64,000 bases of DNA from Emiliania huxleyi CCMP1516. Lineage: Eukaryota; Haptophyta; Isochrysidales; Noelaerhabdaceae. The first letter of the stretch is position 1. Every line of letters begins with the position of its first letter. The DNA lies in NCBI RefSeq assembly GCF_000372725.1, contig NW_005195441.1, positions 316,344 through 380,343 of the forward strand, in the 5' to 3' direction. Made by a program: the position numbers and the translations under genes. Below, piece after piece: positions 40,601-49,564 of this stretch. The notes below the pieces were generated by a model that saw nothing but the letters and a program-made list of their open reading frames with translations, made no database searches and had not been told where the DNA came from.

Positions 40601-42228
40601 TGCTGGAAGGCCATTGAAAGCCATTCGATGATTGCGGGAGAGCCCTCGAGGCCAGTCGGAGTGGGGGGGCCGCGATCTCGTGTGATTCTCGGCGACTGTT
40701 GGGAAGCGCCTCGGCGTGCTCGCGCGGCAGCTCCTCGGGCAGCGCCGCCTCGGCCAGCCAGCCCCGCGTGAGCACCCGCTCCAAGGCGGGTGGCGCCCCT
40801 CCGCCGCGCGACCATTCCCGCGCCGCCGGAGAGAGCGGCGAGAACGGGCTTCGCGGTGTGCTCGCGGCGAGCGGGCCCGCCCTCTTCCACGCGAGACCGC
40901 GGATCCGGCGCGCCTGACGGCCATCTCCCCATACCTCCGCATATCCAGGTATATCTCGGGGCCAGCAGGCTCCAGGTCGTGCGAGATTGCCCGAGACCAT
41001 CACTACTCAGGTGCGGCTGGTATGCGCCTCCCCGCTGGCGGACCACATCTCCCCATATCTCCCCCCGAGCACGCCGGTCCGACCTTTGGAAGGCACGCTC
41101 TGCGCCATACACCTCGGTCCTGCCTCGGCCACGTCTCGACGCTGACGGACGCGCGCGTCGCCGACCGTTCATCTCGGCCGCATCTCGGCCGCATCTCGGC
41201 CGCATCTCGGCCGCATCTCGGCCGCATCTCGGCTACATCTCGGCTACATCTCGGCCGCATCTCGGCCGCATCTCGGCCGCATCTCGGCCGCATCTCGGCT
41301 ACATCTCGGCTACATCTCGGCCGCATCTCGGCCGCATCTCGGCCGCATCTCGGCCGCATCTCGGCTACATCTCGGCCGCATCTCGGCCGCATCTCGGCTA
41401 CATCTCGGCTACATCTCGGCCGCATCTCGGCTACATCTCGGCCGCATCTCGGCCGCATCTCGGCCGCATCTCGGCCGCATCTCGGCCGCATCTCGGCTAC
41501 ATCTCCGCGCCGTGTGCGTCTGCATCGTCAGCCCCCCGCGCCTGGAGCCGAGCCCGCGGTCGAAGCGGATCTCGCGCAGCAGCTGCAGATCAGAAGGCGG
41601 GAGGTTGCCACATGCCAACAAGGTCGGAGAGTGTATTCGGGCAGACTACTGCTACTGCAGCAGTTCGACTCTGAGTGGTGGTTCAAGAGCAAGCAGGCAG
41701 GACGTGCCGCACGCCTTGTCCGTCGAGAGGGGGTTGATCTCGTTCTGCGTGCAGAAGAGCACGTACAGCGTGTAAAAGTCCTACGCGCTCATTATGCCAA
41801 CCTCAGGGCGCGAATACGGGTATCGTGCAGGCGTACTCAGAGCACCGCGTGAATACGAGGGGGGGCGAAGACAGTGAATACAGCGGGATACGACCGAATG
41901 CGGCTGAGTGCGTGTCCTCTCGAGAGCTGGTTGGGAGACAAGAGGACGATTCCGCTTCTAGGGTAAAAAAAAGTCCTCGAAGGTGGCGAGCGGCGCGCGC
42001 GGGTCGGTCCGGCGCACGTTTGCGGACACGAAGGCGCGGAAGCCGCGCGAGCCGGAGAGGAAGTACTGGCGGAGCGGGATGAGGGTGAGGTCGTCGATGA
42101 GCACGAACATCGAGTAGAAGATGCAGCCGAGGCTCCGCGGCGGCTTGGGGAGCTTCTCGCCCAGCCCCTCAAGCAAGTGCCTAGCGGACCAGCGTCCGGG
42201 GGCAGCCTCGTGGAACGGGCCGTGGGAC

Positions 42229-42277
<49 letters not shown>

Positions 42278-45200
42278 TCTCTCTCTCCCTCTCTCTCTCT
42301 CTCCCTCTCTCTCTCTCTCTCTGAANNNNNNNNNNNNNNNNNNNNNNNNNNNNNNNNNNNNNNNNNNNNNNNNNNNNNNNNNNNNNNNNNNNNNNNNNNN
42401 NNNNNNNNNNNNNNNNNNNNNNNNNNNNNNNNNNNNNNNNNNNNNNNNNNNNNNNNNNNNNNNNNNNNNNNNNNNNNNNNNNNNNNNNNNNNNNNNNNNN
42501 NNNNNNNNNNNNNNNNNNNNNNNNNNNNNNNNNNNNNNNNNNNNNNNNNNNNNNNNNGGGGAGAGGGAGGGGAGAGGGAGGGGAGAGGGAGGGGAGAGGG
42601 AGGGGAGAGGGAGGGGAGAGGGAGGGGAGAGGGAGGGGAGAGGGAGGGGAGAGGGAGGGGAGAGGGAGGGGAGAGGGGAGGGGAGAGGGGAGGGGAGAGA
42701 GGAGGGGAGAGAAGAGGAGAGGGGAGGGGAGGGGAGAGGGAGGGGAGGGGAGAGGGAGGGGAGGGGAGAGGGAGAGAGGAGGGGAGAGGAGAGGAGAGAG
42801 GAGGGGAGAGAAGAGAAGAGGAGAGGGGAGGGGAGAGGAGAGGGGAGGGGAGAGGAGTACCCGTCCACCGCGTCGCCAAGCAGCAGCAGCTCGCCGCGCA
42901 GCTCCTGCCATCCCGCGAGCGACTTGCGCACCTGCTCGTGCGCGTCGATCACCAGCCGCAGCGTGAACTCGTCGCGCGCGCCCAGCTCGCTCGCGTTCGC
43001 CTGCGCCTCGGCGATGGCGTCCGCGACCTCGTCCACCGACGGAAGCGGCTGCGACCGGTCCCACAGCAGGCAGCCCTGTTCACACCTCACCAGTGTGAAA
43101 GAGGCGCGGTCGTCCGCAAGGTCGCGGGTGGACGGGCGGCGTGGTGCGGCACGCCGTGTTGAGGAGGCGCACGCGCTCCTGCAGCACGTCCGCCGACAGC
43201 AGCCCGGCGGAGAGGAGCAGCAGGTCGGACGGGAGCAGCGCGACGAAGGCCGGCTCGGTCACGTACACGAACTTGAGCCGCGGCACTCCCGGCCTACGTC
43301 GTGTGAGCGTCGCCAACCTCAGGTCATCTCTCCCCACATCTCCCCACATCTCCCCATACAGACCTCGCGCGGGCAGGTACTTGCGGCCGATGCGCGTGTC
43401 GTATCTCCCCACATCTCCCCATATCTCCCCATATCTCCCTCGGGGGCGCTGCGTTGTGTGAGTACGCGGAGACGGTCTTGTGCAGCGTCTTCAGAGCACC
43501 GCGGGAAGAAAGACACGGTGAATACAGCGGAATGCGGCGGAATGCCGCGGAGTGCGTGTCGCTCGAGTGCTGGTTGGGAGACAGGAACGCGTGGGGAGAC
43601 AGGAACACACTGTTTCCGCTTCTACGAGCCCCGGCCCGCCGACCACGTCGACGGTGACGAACCCCGGCCGGGCCGACGTGCGCAGCCCTGGGTTCGGGTA
43701 CCGTGGGGTAGGGGAGGGTGGGTTCGGGTACCGTGGGGGTAGGGGAGGGTGGGTTCGGGTACCGTGGGGGTGGGGGAGGGGTGGGCTCCGTAGTCCGGCC
43801 GGACGTCGGCGATCAGCCGCTGCGCGTCGAGCTGCGCGAGCCTCCAGTTGTCGGGCCGCGCGGCCTGGTCGAGGAGCTGCGGCGCCGTCTCGTTGCTCGC
43901 CGCGACCTCGCCGCCCATGAGCTGCAGCAGCCGCTCGAAGGAGTGGTACGCCGCCGCGCCTGCTGAGTGAACGAGTGGATCCGTCCATGGGACGTGTCAG
44001 CCGTCACCGACACGCGGGGCATGTCTGTGGGCGCCTAAGGGGTGAATGAGTGGATCAGTCCTTGAGCTGCAGCAGTCACTCGAGGGAGTGGTGCGCCGCC
44101 GCGCCCGGCTCGCCCGGCTCTGCCTGCGCCAGCGTCACCATCACCTCGCCGCCGTCCGAGAAGAGGCTGCCGACCTGGCGGGAAGGTTCCAAGAAGCTTC
44201 CGAGAGGGTTCCGAGAAGGTTCCGAGAAGAGGCTGCCGACCTGGCGGGAAGGTTCCAAGAGGCTTCCGAGAGGGTTCCGAGAAGGTTCCGAGAAGAGGCT
44301 GCCGGCCTCGTCCGGCGGCGAGGGCGGCGAGGGCAGCAAGTCCGCGTACAGCCGCTCGTAGCAGCCCGCGCCCGGCTTGCCCATCAGCCAGGTGTAGTTG
44401 AGCCGCACCTGTTCACAATCAGTCGCCGGTCCCTAGCCTATGGATTGAGAGGTCCCCCGCCCCGCAAGTGTTGTCGGGCCGCGCACCACATTCTCAAAGT
44501 ACTCGGCCTGCGGCAGGTTGAAGCGGTCGATCTCGCCGAGCCGCTCGTCCTCGAGCGGCGGGAAGAGGAGGAACGTCTCGGCGGCGCAGTTGCTCCGCTG
44601 GGGACAGTTGCCGCCGCAGCAGCGCAGCTCGGCCATCGCGGCGGCCGCCTCGGCCGCCGAGACGTAGTAGTCGCCGTTGGTGTCGGTGGAGGAGAGGGCG
44701 ACGCGGTAGGCGTACGAGTCGCCGCTGCCGCGCACGGCCTCGTCGGCGTCGCACTCGGCCCACGGGTCCGCACCTGTTCACTCACGCACTGCGTACTACC
44801 GGCTGCGCGTAGGAACTGATGCCCTCGGCCCGCGGGTCCGCACCGCGCGAGAGAGATATGGGAGATATGGGGAGATATGGGGAGATATGGGGAGATATGG
44901 GGAGATATGTCCGCACCGCGCGAGAGAGACGCCCTGTCTGGAGGCAAGTCGGTCGAGTAGCAGACCCGGCCAGCGGGCTGGCGGTAGGTGAGCTGCGAGG
45001 ACCTGATGGCCAACCACCAGTTCATCACTCATTGCCCCACCGTTAAGGGCCGGCGGCAGGTGAGCCGCGAGGACCTGATGAGCGATTGATTCAGAGCTGG
45101 ACCGGTTGATTACCTCAGGGCCGGCGGCAAGTGAGTTGCGAGCGCGTGTTGGTCGAGGGGAGCTGCAGCAGGTAGACGGAGCCGGCGCCGAGCGCCTGGA

Positions 45201-47516
45201 GTCGCAGTTACGCATTCACTGGTCGAGTACTCATCAGCAGGTAGACGGATATGGGGGAGATATGGGGGAGATATGGGGGAGATATCACTGGTCGAGTACT
45301 CATCAGCAGGTAGACGGAGCCGTTGATGTTCGGCTTGATGCGTGATAAACAGCCGCTGCTAGCGGAGACACTGCCGAGAGAGCGTCGGGGAGTGGCTAGG
45401 AAGTGTCTAGGAAGTGTCTAGGAGGTGTCTGGGAAGTGTCTACGAAGCGCCTTGGCCGAGAAGCGTCTAGAAAGTGTCTAGGAAGTGTCTAGGAGGTGTC
45501 TAGGAGGTGTCTAGGAAGTGTCTACGAAGCGCCTTGACCGAGACGCTGCCGAGCGACGCACCGACCTCCGCCTCTGAGGGCGGCGTTGACTCGACCGCTC
45601 CGGCGATGAGCTTCGAGGAGAGCGAGCCTGCGCGGTGGTGAAGACACTCGGCTGTCTGCGTGAGCGTCTTGGGCGCGGGGTCGTGTCGTTGCGGGAAGAC
45701 GCAGGACATACGCGCGGGAGGACGGGACTGTACAGAGTCTTCCGAGCATCGCGTGCAGTGAAGACGAGGGGTACGAATGCAGTGAAGCCGAGGGGTACGA
45801 ATGCAGTGAAGACGAGGGGTACGAATGCAGTGAAGCCGAGGGGTACGAACGCAGTGAGCACAGCGGAAGATGGCCGAATACGGCTGAAGACGGCCGAAGA
45901 CGTGCCCTCTCGAGCGCCGGTTGGGAGAGCGAGAAGCGTTGGGTGGGAGACAAGAGGTGCGTCTTCCGCTTCTAGGGTAGGAGCCGACGGTGCAGTTCGG
46001 CTGCAGCACGACGGAGAGGGACGGGCCTAGTACCACACCTCCAGAGTACCGAATCCAGTGTGGGTTCGGTCCCGTGGGTGGTGCGGTATGGGCCGTTGGC
46101 GGTGAGCGACCCGAGCTGCACGCCGCTGGCGACGACGACGCGCGGGTAGGAGCCTGTTCACAGCCGCGGGTGTGTGAATGGGGCGCCGTCGACAGTGCGC
46201 CGACGTCGCGAGAGTGCGGGCCGGTGTCGAAGGCGTGCTGGAAGACGGTGACCGAGGCGGAGGAGGCGGAGGAGGCGGAGGGAGGGATGCCGACGGTGAC
46301 GCGGCAGCGGCGGGAGCAGTTGGCGCCGGGCAGCTGCGCGCAGCCCTGCAGGCTGTGGACCTTCATCTGACGCAGCACCGAGCTGCTGCTGCTGCCGTCG
46401 AGCGTCGTGAACTCGCGGACGCTGCGACCTCGGACGAGGAAGAGGTGGAGGGAGGGCTCGTCGTCCGGCCGCAGGAGGACGTCGCAGCCTAGAAGCAGAG
46501 GACGCCAACCTGGCGGCGGAAAGGCGGTATCGGGCAGAGCATTCAGAGCACCGCGTGAGTACAACGGAGAAGGATGCAGGTGAATACAGCGGAATGCGGC
46601 GGAACGCAGCGGAGTACGTGTCCTCTCGAGTGCTGGTTGGGATACAAGAATGCGTGTTCCGCTTCTAGGGGCCGAAGCCGTACAGGCTCAGCGTGATGCC
46701 GTGAGCCACGTCGTACGAGTACCCGTCCTAGGAAGAGGGTGGAGTGTGCTGGACGTGTGTGAGGAGTGAGTGATGAGGAATGTGATGGTGATGGTGACGA
46801 AGCAGATGATGACGACGAAGAGCAGGGCGTGAGGAAGTGTGATGTGATGTGGGTGGCCGTGGTTGCACGTCGTGGCTCATCGTGCCGCCGCCGACGACAG
46901 CCGAGCGCGCGGCGCCGCGAGTGCTGAGGACACAGGCCTCTGCGCGCGAGATTCTAGAATCTAGGAGCGCCTCACCTCGACCAGCGGCCTGTTTCGCCAC
47001 GTCGCGGCCACCCAGACCGCATAGAACAGCAGCACCCAAAAGACGAACGTGACAATGTGCCACGCCCGCATGAGCGCCTTTGCGGAGCGGCTCGGGCCGA
47101 TCCGCTCGGCGGTGTTGCGCAGCTCGCCGACCGACAACCTCGACACACGCAGCTCGCCGACCGACACCTCGACGATCGACGGCGCCCGCCGGATCGAGGC
47201 GCGGCCCTTCTCCTCGCTCGGCGCCAGCGTGTGGCCGCTCGACTCGTCAAGCGCGGCGTCGGGGTCCTCGCCGACGTCGACCGGCACGTGGCCTGGCGGC
47301 AGGGCGGCGCGGGGTGGGAGGTCGTCTCTGCTGGCACCGTGGCTAGTCCACGATGCTCATGAGGCCGTGCGCACATGTGTCCACGTGGAGGCCGGAGTCC
47401 TCGCGTGTGGGACGAGGCAAGTCGAGCGGCCCGAGCGCTCCTAGTGCCGCCGTGTCGGCGCCCGCCGCAGCAGGTCCGTCGATATCGGAGAGCTCCGTGG
47501 AGTGAGTTCTCATCAT
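37634..47516 (-). CDS. Very large EF-hand multi-pass membrane protein (many exons)
   Basis: Coding blocks continue on the minus strand from MMRTHSTELSDIDG (47516) to SKPKQD-stop (37634). Order: a cytoplasmic-like N-terminus; TM1 (HIVTFVFWVLLFYAVWVAAT); a large ectodomain with Cys residues and NCT/NYT sequons; an EF-hand loop DTNGDYYVSAAE (about 44657-44692); further TMs (FHLCIFVPLPLLLLVFVM near 39900, WLYCSLAMMVCCWVVLAAAL near 39000). Next come a basic helix, two EF-hand loops DRDRDDLISMAE and DVDGEGTVSLGE (38046-38189), and two final hydrophobic segments (ILLYGLALLAMVSLGAAFIL). The topology recalls a calcium-regulated channel, but I see no diagnostic pore motif. Exons near 39-41 kb are only approximate, and a gap lies in one intron. 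Resolved introns include four GC-AG and one GA-AG. Confidence 0.6.
39117..39312. repeat. Intron minisatellite, TCTCGGCGATC units
   Basis: About 17 units of 10-12 bp (CTCTCGGCGAT or CTCTCGGGGCGAT) inside the large membrane-protein gene, adjoining GACATGTCGCGGAC repeats at 39065-39105. Confidence 0.9.
41165..41510. repeat. Intron minisatellite, GCATCTCGGCC units
   Basis: About 31 units of 11 bp alternating GCATCTCGGCC and TACATCTCGGC, within an intron of the large membrane-protein gene. Higher-order blocks of six to eight units are duplicated. Confidence 0.95.
41781..41975 (-). mobile_element. Family A introner with GA-AG junctions
   Basis: 195 nt. GGACTTTT is present at both junctions. The protein (TFEDFYTLYVLF) is continuous only if splicing joins GAG to GAC, so the intron starts GACTTTT and ends GCGTAG. 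Confidence 0.85.
42236..42857. repeat. CT microsatellite, assembly gap (42326-42557) and GGGGAGAGGGA array
   Basis: (CT)n runs into 232 N, then about 300 bp of GGGAGGGGAGA-type purine repeats, all within one intron of the large membrane-protein gene. Strong strand asymmetry explains the gap. Confidence 0.95.
43294..43635 (-). mobile_element. Family A introner interrupted by a minisatellite
   Basis: 342 nt, GC-AG, with GCCGGG at both junctions. It begins with the family A start (CTCGTAGAAGCGGAAAC) and ends with the family A tail (CCTGAGGTTGGCGACGC to ACGTAG). GGGAGATATG arrays are inserted between them. Confidence 0.85.
44175..44310. repeat. Tandem 62-bp repeat in intron
   Basis: Two copies of a unit holding GGCTGCCGACCTGGCGGGAA and internal GGTTCCGAGAAGG sub-repeats. 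The unit overlaps the adjacent exon end. Confidence 0.8.
44850..44935. repeat. Minisatellite intron bounded by exon copies
   Basis: GGAGATATGG units between two copies of GTCCGCACCGCGCGAGAGAG (44838 and 44909). A further copy of the GTGCGGACCCG block is at 44770. Confidence 0.8.
45385..45535. repeat. Intron minisatellite, AGGAAGTGTCT units
   Basis: About 12 units of 10-11 bp, with TACGAAGCGCCTTG present twice. It abuts the exon that encodes SVKALR. Confidence 0.85.
45628..45984 (-). mobile_element. Family A introner with internal tandem repeat
   Basis: 357 nt, GC-AG, GGCTC at both junctions. The typical start CTAGAAGCGGAAGACGC is present. The body is expanded by about five 20-24-bp units containing GAGGGGTACGAATGCAGTGA (45765-45858). 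Confidence 0.85.
46027..46093 (-). mobile_element. Family B introner (67 nt), second gene
   Basis: Near-identical to 30688-30756 over about 46 nt. GGCCC at both junctions, donor GC. Splicing restores TANGPSLSVVLQPNC. Confidence 0.85.
46489..46672 (-). mobile_element. Family A introner
   Basis: 184 nt, GC-AG. Begins GCCCCTAGAAGCGGAACACG, ends TCTGCTTCTAG. Splicing joins LYGFG to CDVLLRPD. Confidence 0.9.
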
Positions 47517-47741
47517 CCACTGAGTGGGCAGTCGATGCCAAACGGGGAGCAGATTCGGTTGCGGGAGTGGAGGAGGAGGCAGCGCGGCTGCCGAAGCCGA
47601 ACACACAAGGACCGAACGCAAAAAAAGTAACCCGGCTAGCTCCACTTTGCACCCATGGGGCGGTAGGGCTCTCTTGCCCGTAACACGTCACTGCATCCTC
47701 TGCTGGTTCCTCCCGTCGCCTCCTCTTTGTTCGAATGCTTT

Positions 47742-48572
47742 TCAATCCATCCTGAGATGGCGATCGCTGTACTTCATGGGGGTCATCAAGTGACCGCGAC
47801 TGACAAGCCAGAGGTCGATACTCTGGGCGACCCATCGGATGCCACGAATGCCTGAAGGAGAGGGAGGCGAGGCCAGAGGCAGGCTCAGCTGCTCTCGGGT
47901 GATCCCGCTTTGGTGGCCGAAGGACCCGATGGTCCTGTCACATTCGTTCGTGGGGTCGCGGGGGTAGAAGAATTCGAGGTAGAATCGAGTCAGCACATCC
48001 TTGTAGTACAGCGGACCGCCAGGCTCGCCGGCAGCATCCGCAGGGAGGCAGCATATGAGGCACCAGTCTTCTGCGAAGAGCTCAACAGCTGCGGCCGCGA
48101 TGGCAGAGTCGGCCGCGGTTCGAGCGAGCAGCTTTTGGCTGCGGGATCGAATCGCGGAAGGCTCATGCCCTCGCGGAGCGCGCGGGTGTGCGAAATGCGA
48201 CAAAAGACGAAAGACGACAGGCGCCTGAGCGCTGTACGCCTGAACTTTTGTCGCCGCAATCGCCACCGCCGCCATCTTGACGAGCAGCGCGAGCGCGCTC
48301 GTCGGCGGCCAGCCGTCGCGGGCCGGGCCGAGCCCGGCCTCAACCGGCCGCGCCGCCGCAGCAGGCCCGGAGGCCCACATGGCGGCCGACCAGCTGATAA
48401 GGAGTTTGTTCTCTCTTCTCCCAAGTAGCGCTAGCGTTCTTTGCGAATGTCTCGAGATGGCCAGCAGGCGCTGTCTGCTCGCGGCCTGTGCGGGCCGCTC
48501 GTCCTCCTCGCCCTTCTTTCGTCCTCCCGTCCCTCCCCTCCACCATGGCCTCCTCGGCACTTCTTTCTCCAT
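47742..48572 (-). CDS. Hypothetical protein, doubtful
   Basis: Open frame of 276 residues. The central part (LFAEDWCLICCLPADAAGEP, YYKDVLTRFYLEFFYPRDPT) looks protein-like. The C-terminal part (SPSGIRGIRWVAQSIDLW) lies in a dispersed repeat also found at 10085-10190. The N-terminus is low complexity. It may be a fragment of a repeat-associated gene. No function assigned. Confidence 0.3.
   Translation of the reverse strand: MEKEVPRRPWWRGGTGGRKKGEEDERPAQAASRQRLLAISRHSQRTLALLGRRENKLLISWSAAMWASGPAAAARPVEAGLGPARDGWPPTSALALLVKMAAVAIAATKVQAYSAQAPVVFRLLSHFAHPRAPRGHEPSAIRSRSQKLLARTAADSAIAAAAVELFAEDWCLICCLPADAAGEPGGPLYYKDVLTRFYLEFFYPRDPTNECDRTIGSFGHQSGITREQLSLPLASPPSPSGIRGIRWVAQSIDLWLVSRGHLMTPMKYSDRHLRMD
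47800..47905 (-). repeat. Dispersed repeat J, copy 2
   Basis: Inverse of 10085-10190, sharing GAGAGCAGCTGAGCCTGCCT and CCAGAGTATCGACCTCTGGC. Confidence 0.75.
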
Positions 48573-48694
48573 CCGCCTCGCCCTGCCTTTTTATTATTAT
48601 ACCAAAAGGAGGGCTACACGAGGCCCTCTACGCTGGGGCGCCGGCGCCCTACTGGGCGCCCCCCGCTCCCTTCCCCTTAGAACCCCCCATCCCG

Positions 48695-49564
48695 CTAGCC
48701 CCCCCCCCCCCGCGGTCCCTCGCGGTCGCGCGACGCCGCACCAATGGCGCGCTGTGCCTCGTCCGCGAGCGCCGTCCAGAGCTGCACCGACAGTCGCTGC
48801 AGCGCAAACGGCATCCATTCGCGCGCCGACCACGACGTCTGGTCGTACTGCCACCACGTGAGCTTCCGGCCCGCCACCTTAGCCACCCGCATCAGCAGCT
48901 CCTCCACCCCCGCGCTCATTGCGCCGAACTCCTCGAAGAGCAGCGCCTCCACGCGGCACTTCCCCTCTGCGTCCGTGTACTGGCCCTTGACAGCCTCGAC
49001 CGTCCCGGTCCCCGTCCGCGGGTCCCACATCCCCACCCTCCCGCCCCTGTCCCCGCCCTCCACGCCCAGAACCGTCTCGCGGGCGCGTGGCAGCGTGTTG
49101 CCGCAAGCGACAAACGCCCCCATGCGCCCCACCCCCGAGGGGTCCGACGGCACACCGGCAAAGATCTTCGTGTCGCCGATGCAGGGCAGGTCCCCAATCA
49201 CGCCCTGGTAAATGTACAAGTCCGTCCTCGTAGTGCTGTGCTCGCAGTGAAACTCGTGCTCCACCGCGCCGCGCCCCAGCTTGCCCCGCAGCAGCTCGAC
49301 AAGGTCCAGGAGGACCTCCTTGTGCCGCGTCTGGTGGCCCGCCGCGCCGTCGTTCTGCGCCACGTCGCCAAGGGCGTCAAAGGGCAGACCGTGCTGGCTG
49401 TAGATGCCGTCCGCCATGACGTCCGTCATCATCGACAGGTGTAATCCGAAGCGGCGCTGCAGCGCGAAGCGCAGCACGTACGAGGGCAGACGGAAGTGCG
49501 CGCGGGTCGGGATCGCGTTCAAGGACGAGCCCGCGCCGAACTGGCTCACCGAGACAAACCGCAC
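48695..49564 (-). pseudogene. Possible 3' remnant of a non-LTR retrotransposon ORF2
   Basis: Open frame of 289 residues. FRLPSYVLRFALQRRFGLHL, then AGHQTRHKEVLLDLVELL, a Thr-Asp-Leu strand and a block ending in LLFEEFGAMSAGVEELLMRV together resemble the segment after the reverse-transcriptase core of algal LINE-like elements. In such elements a His-rich box and a nuclease-like fold follow the thumb. The RT core itself is absent, consistent with 5' truncation. Downstream on the same strand is a short tail ATAATAATAAAAA (about 48589-48601). Family assignment is tentative. Confidence 0.4.

Noticed and set aside
41165-41510. CRISPR-like array of short direct repeats
   Set aside because: Units are 11 bp, contiguous and without unique spacers; it is a minisatellite in a eukaryotic intron.
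43078-43100. A 15-nt intron at the TTCACA/TGTGAA hairpin
   Set aside because: Too short to be credible. The minus-strand frame is also open straight through (FTLVRCEQGCLLW), so a splice there is not required.
37634-47516. Polycystin/TRP channel assignment for the large membrane protein
   Set aside because: Overall topology is reminiscent, but I could not identify the polycystin motif or a pore signature, so it was left unnamed.
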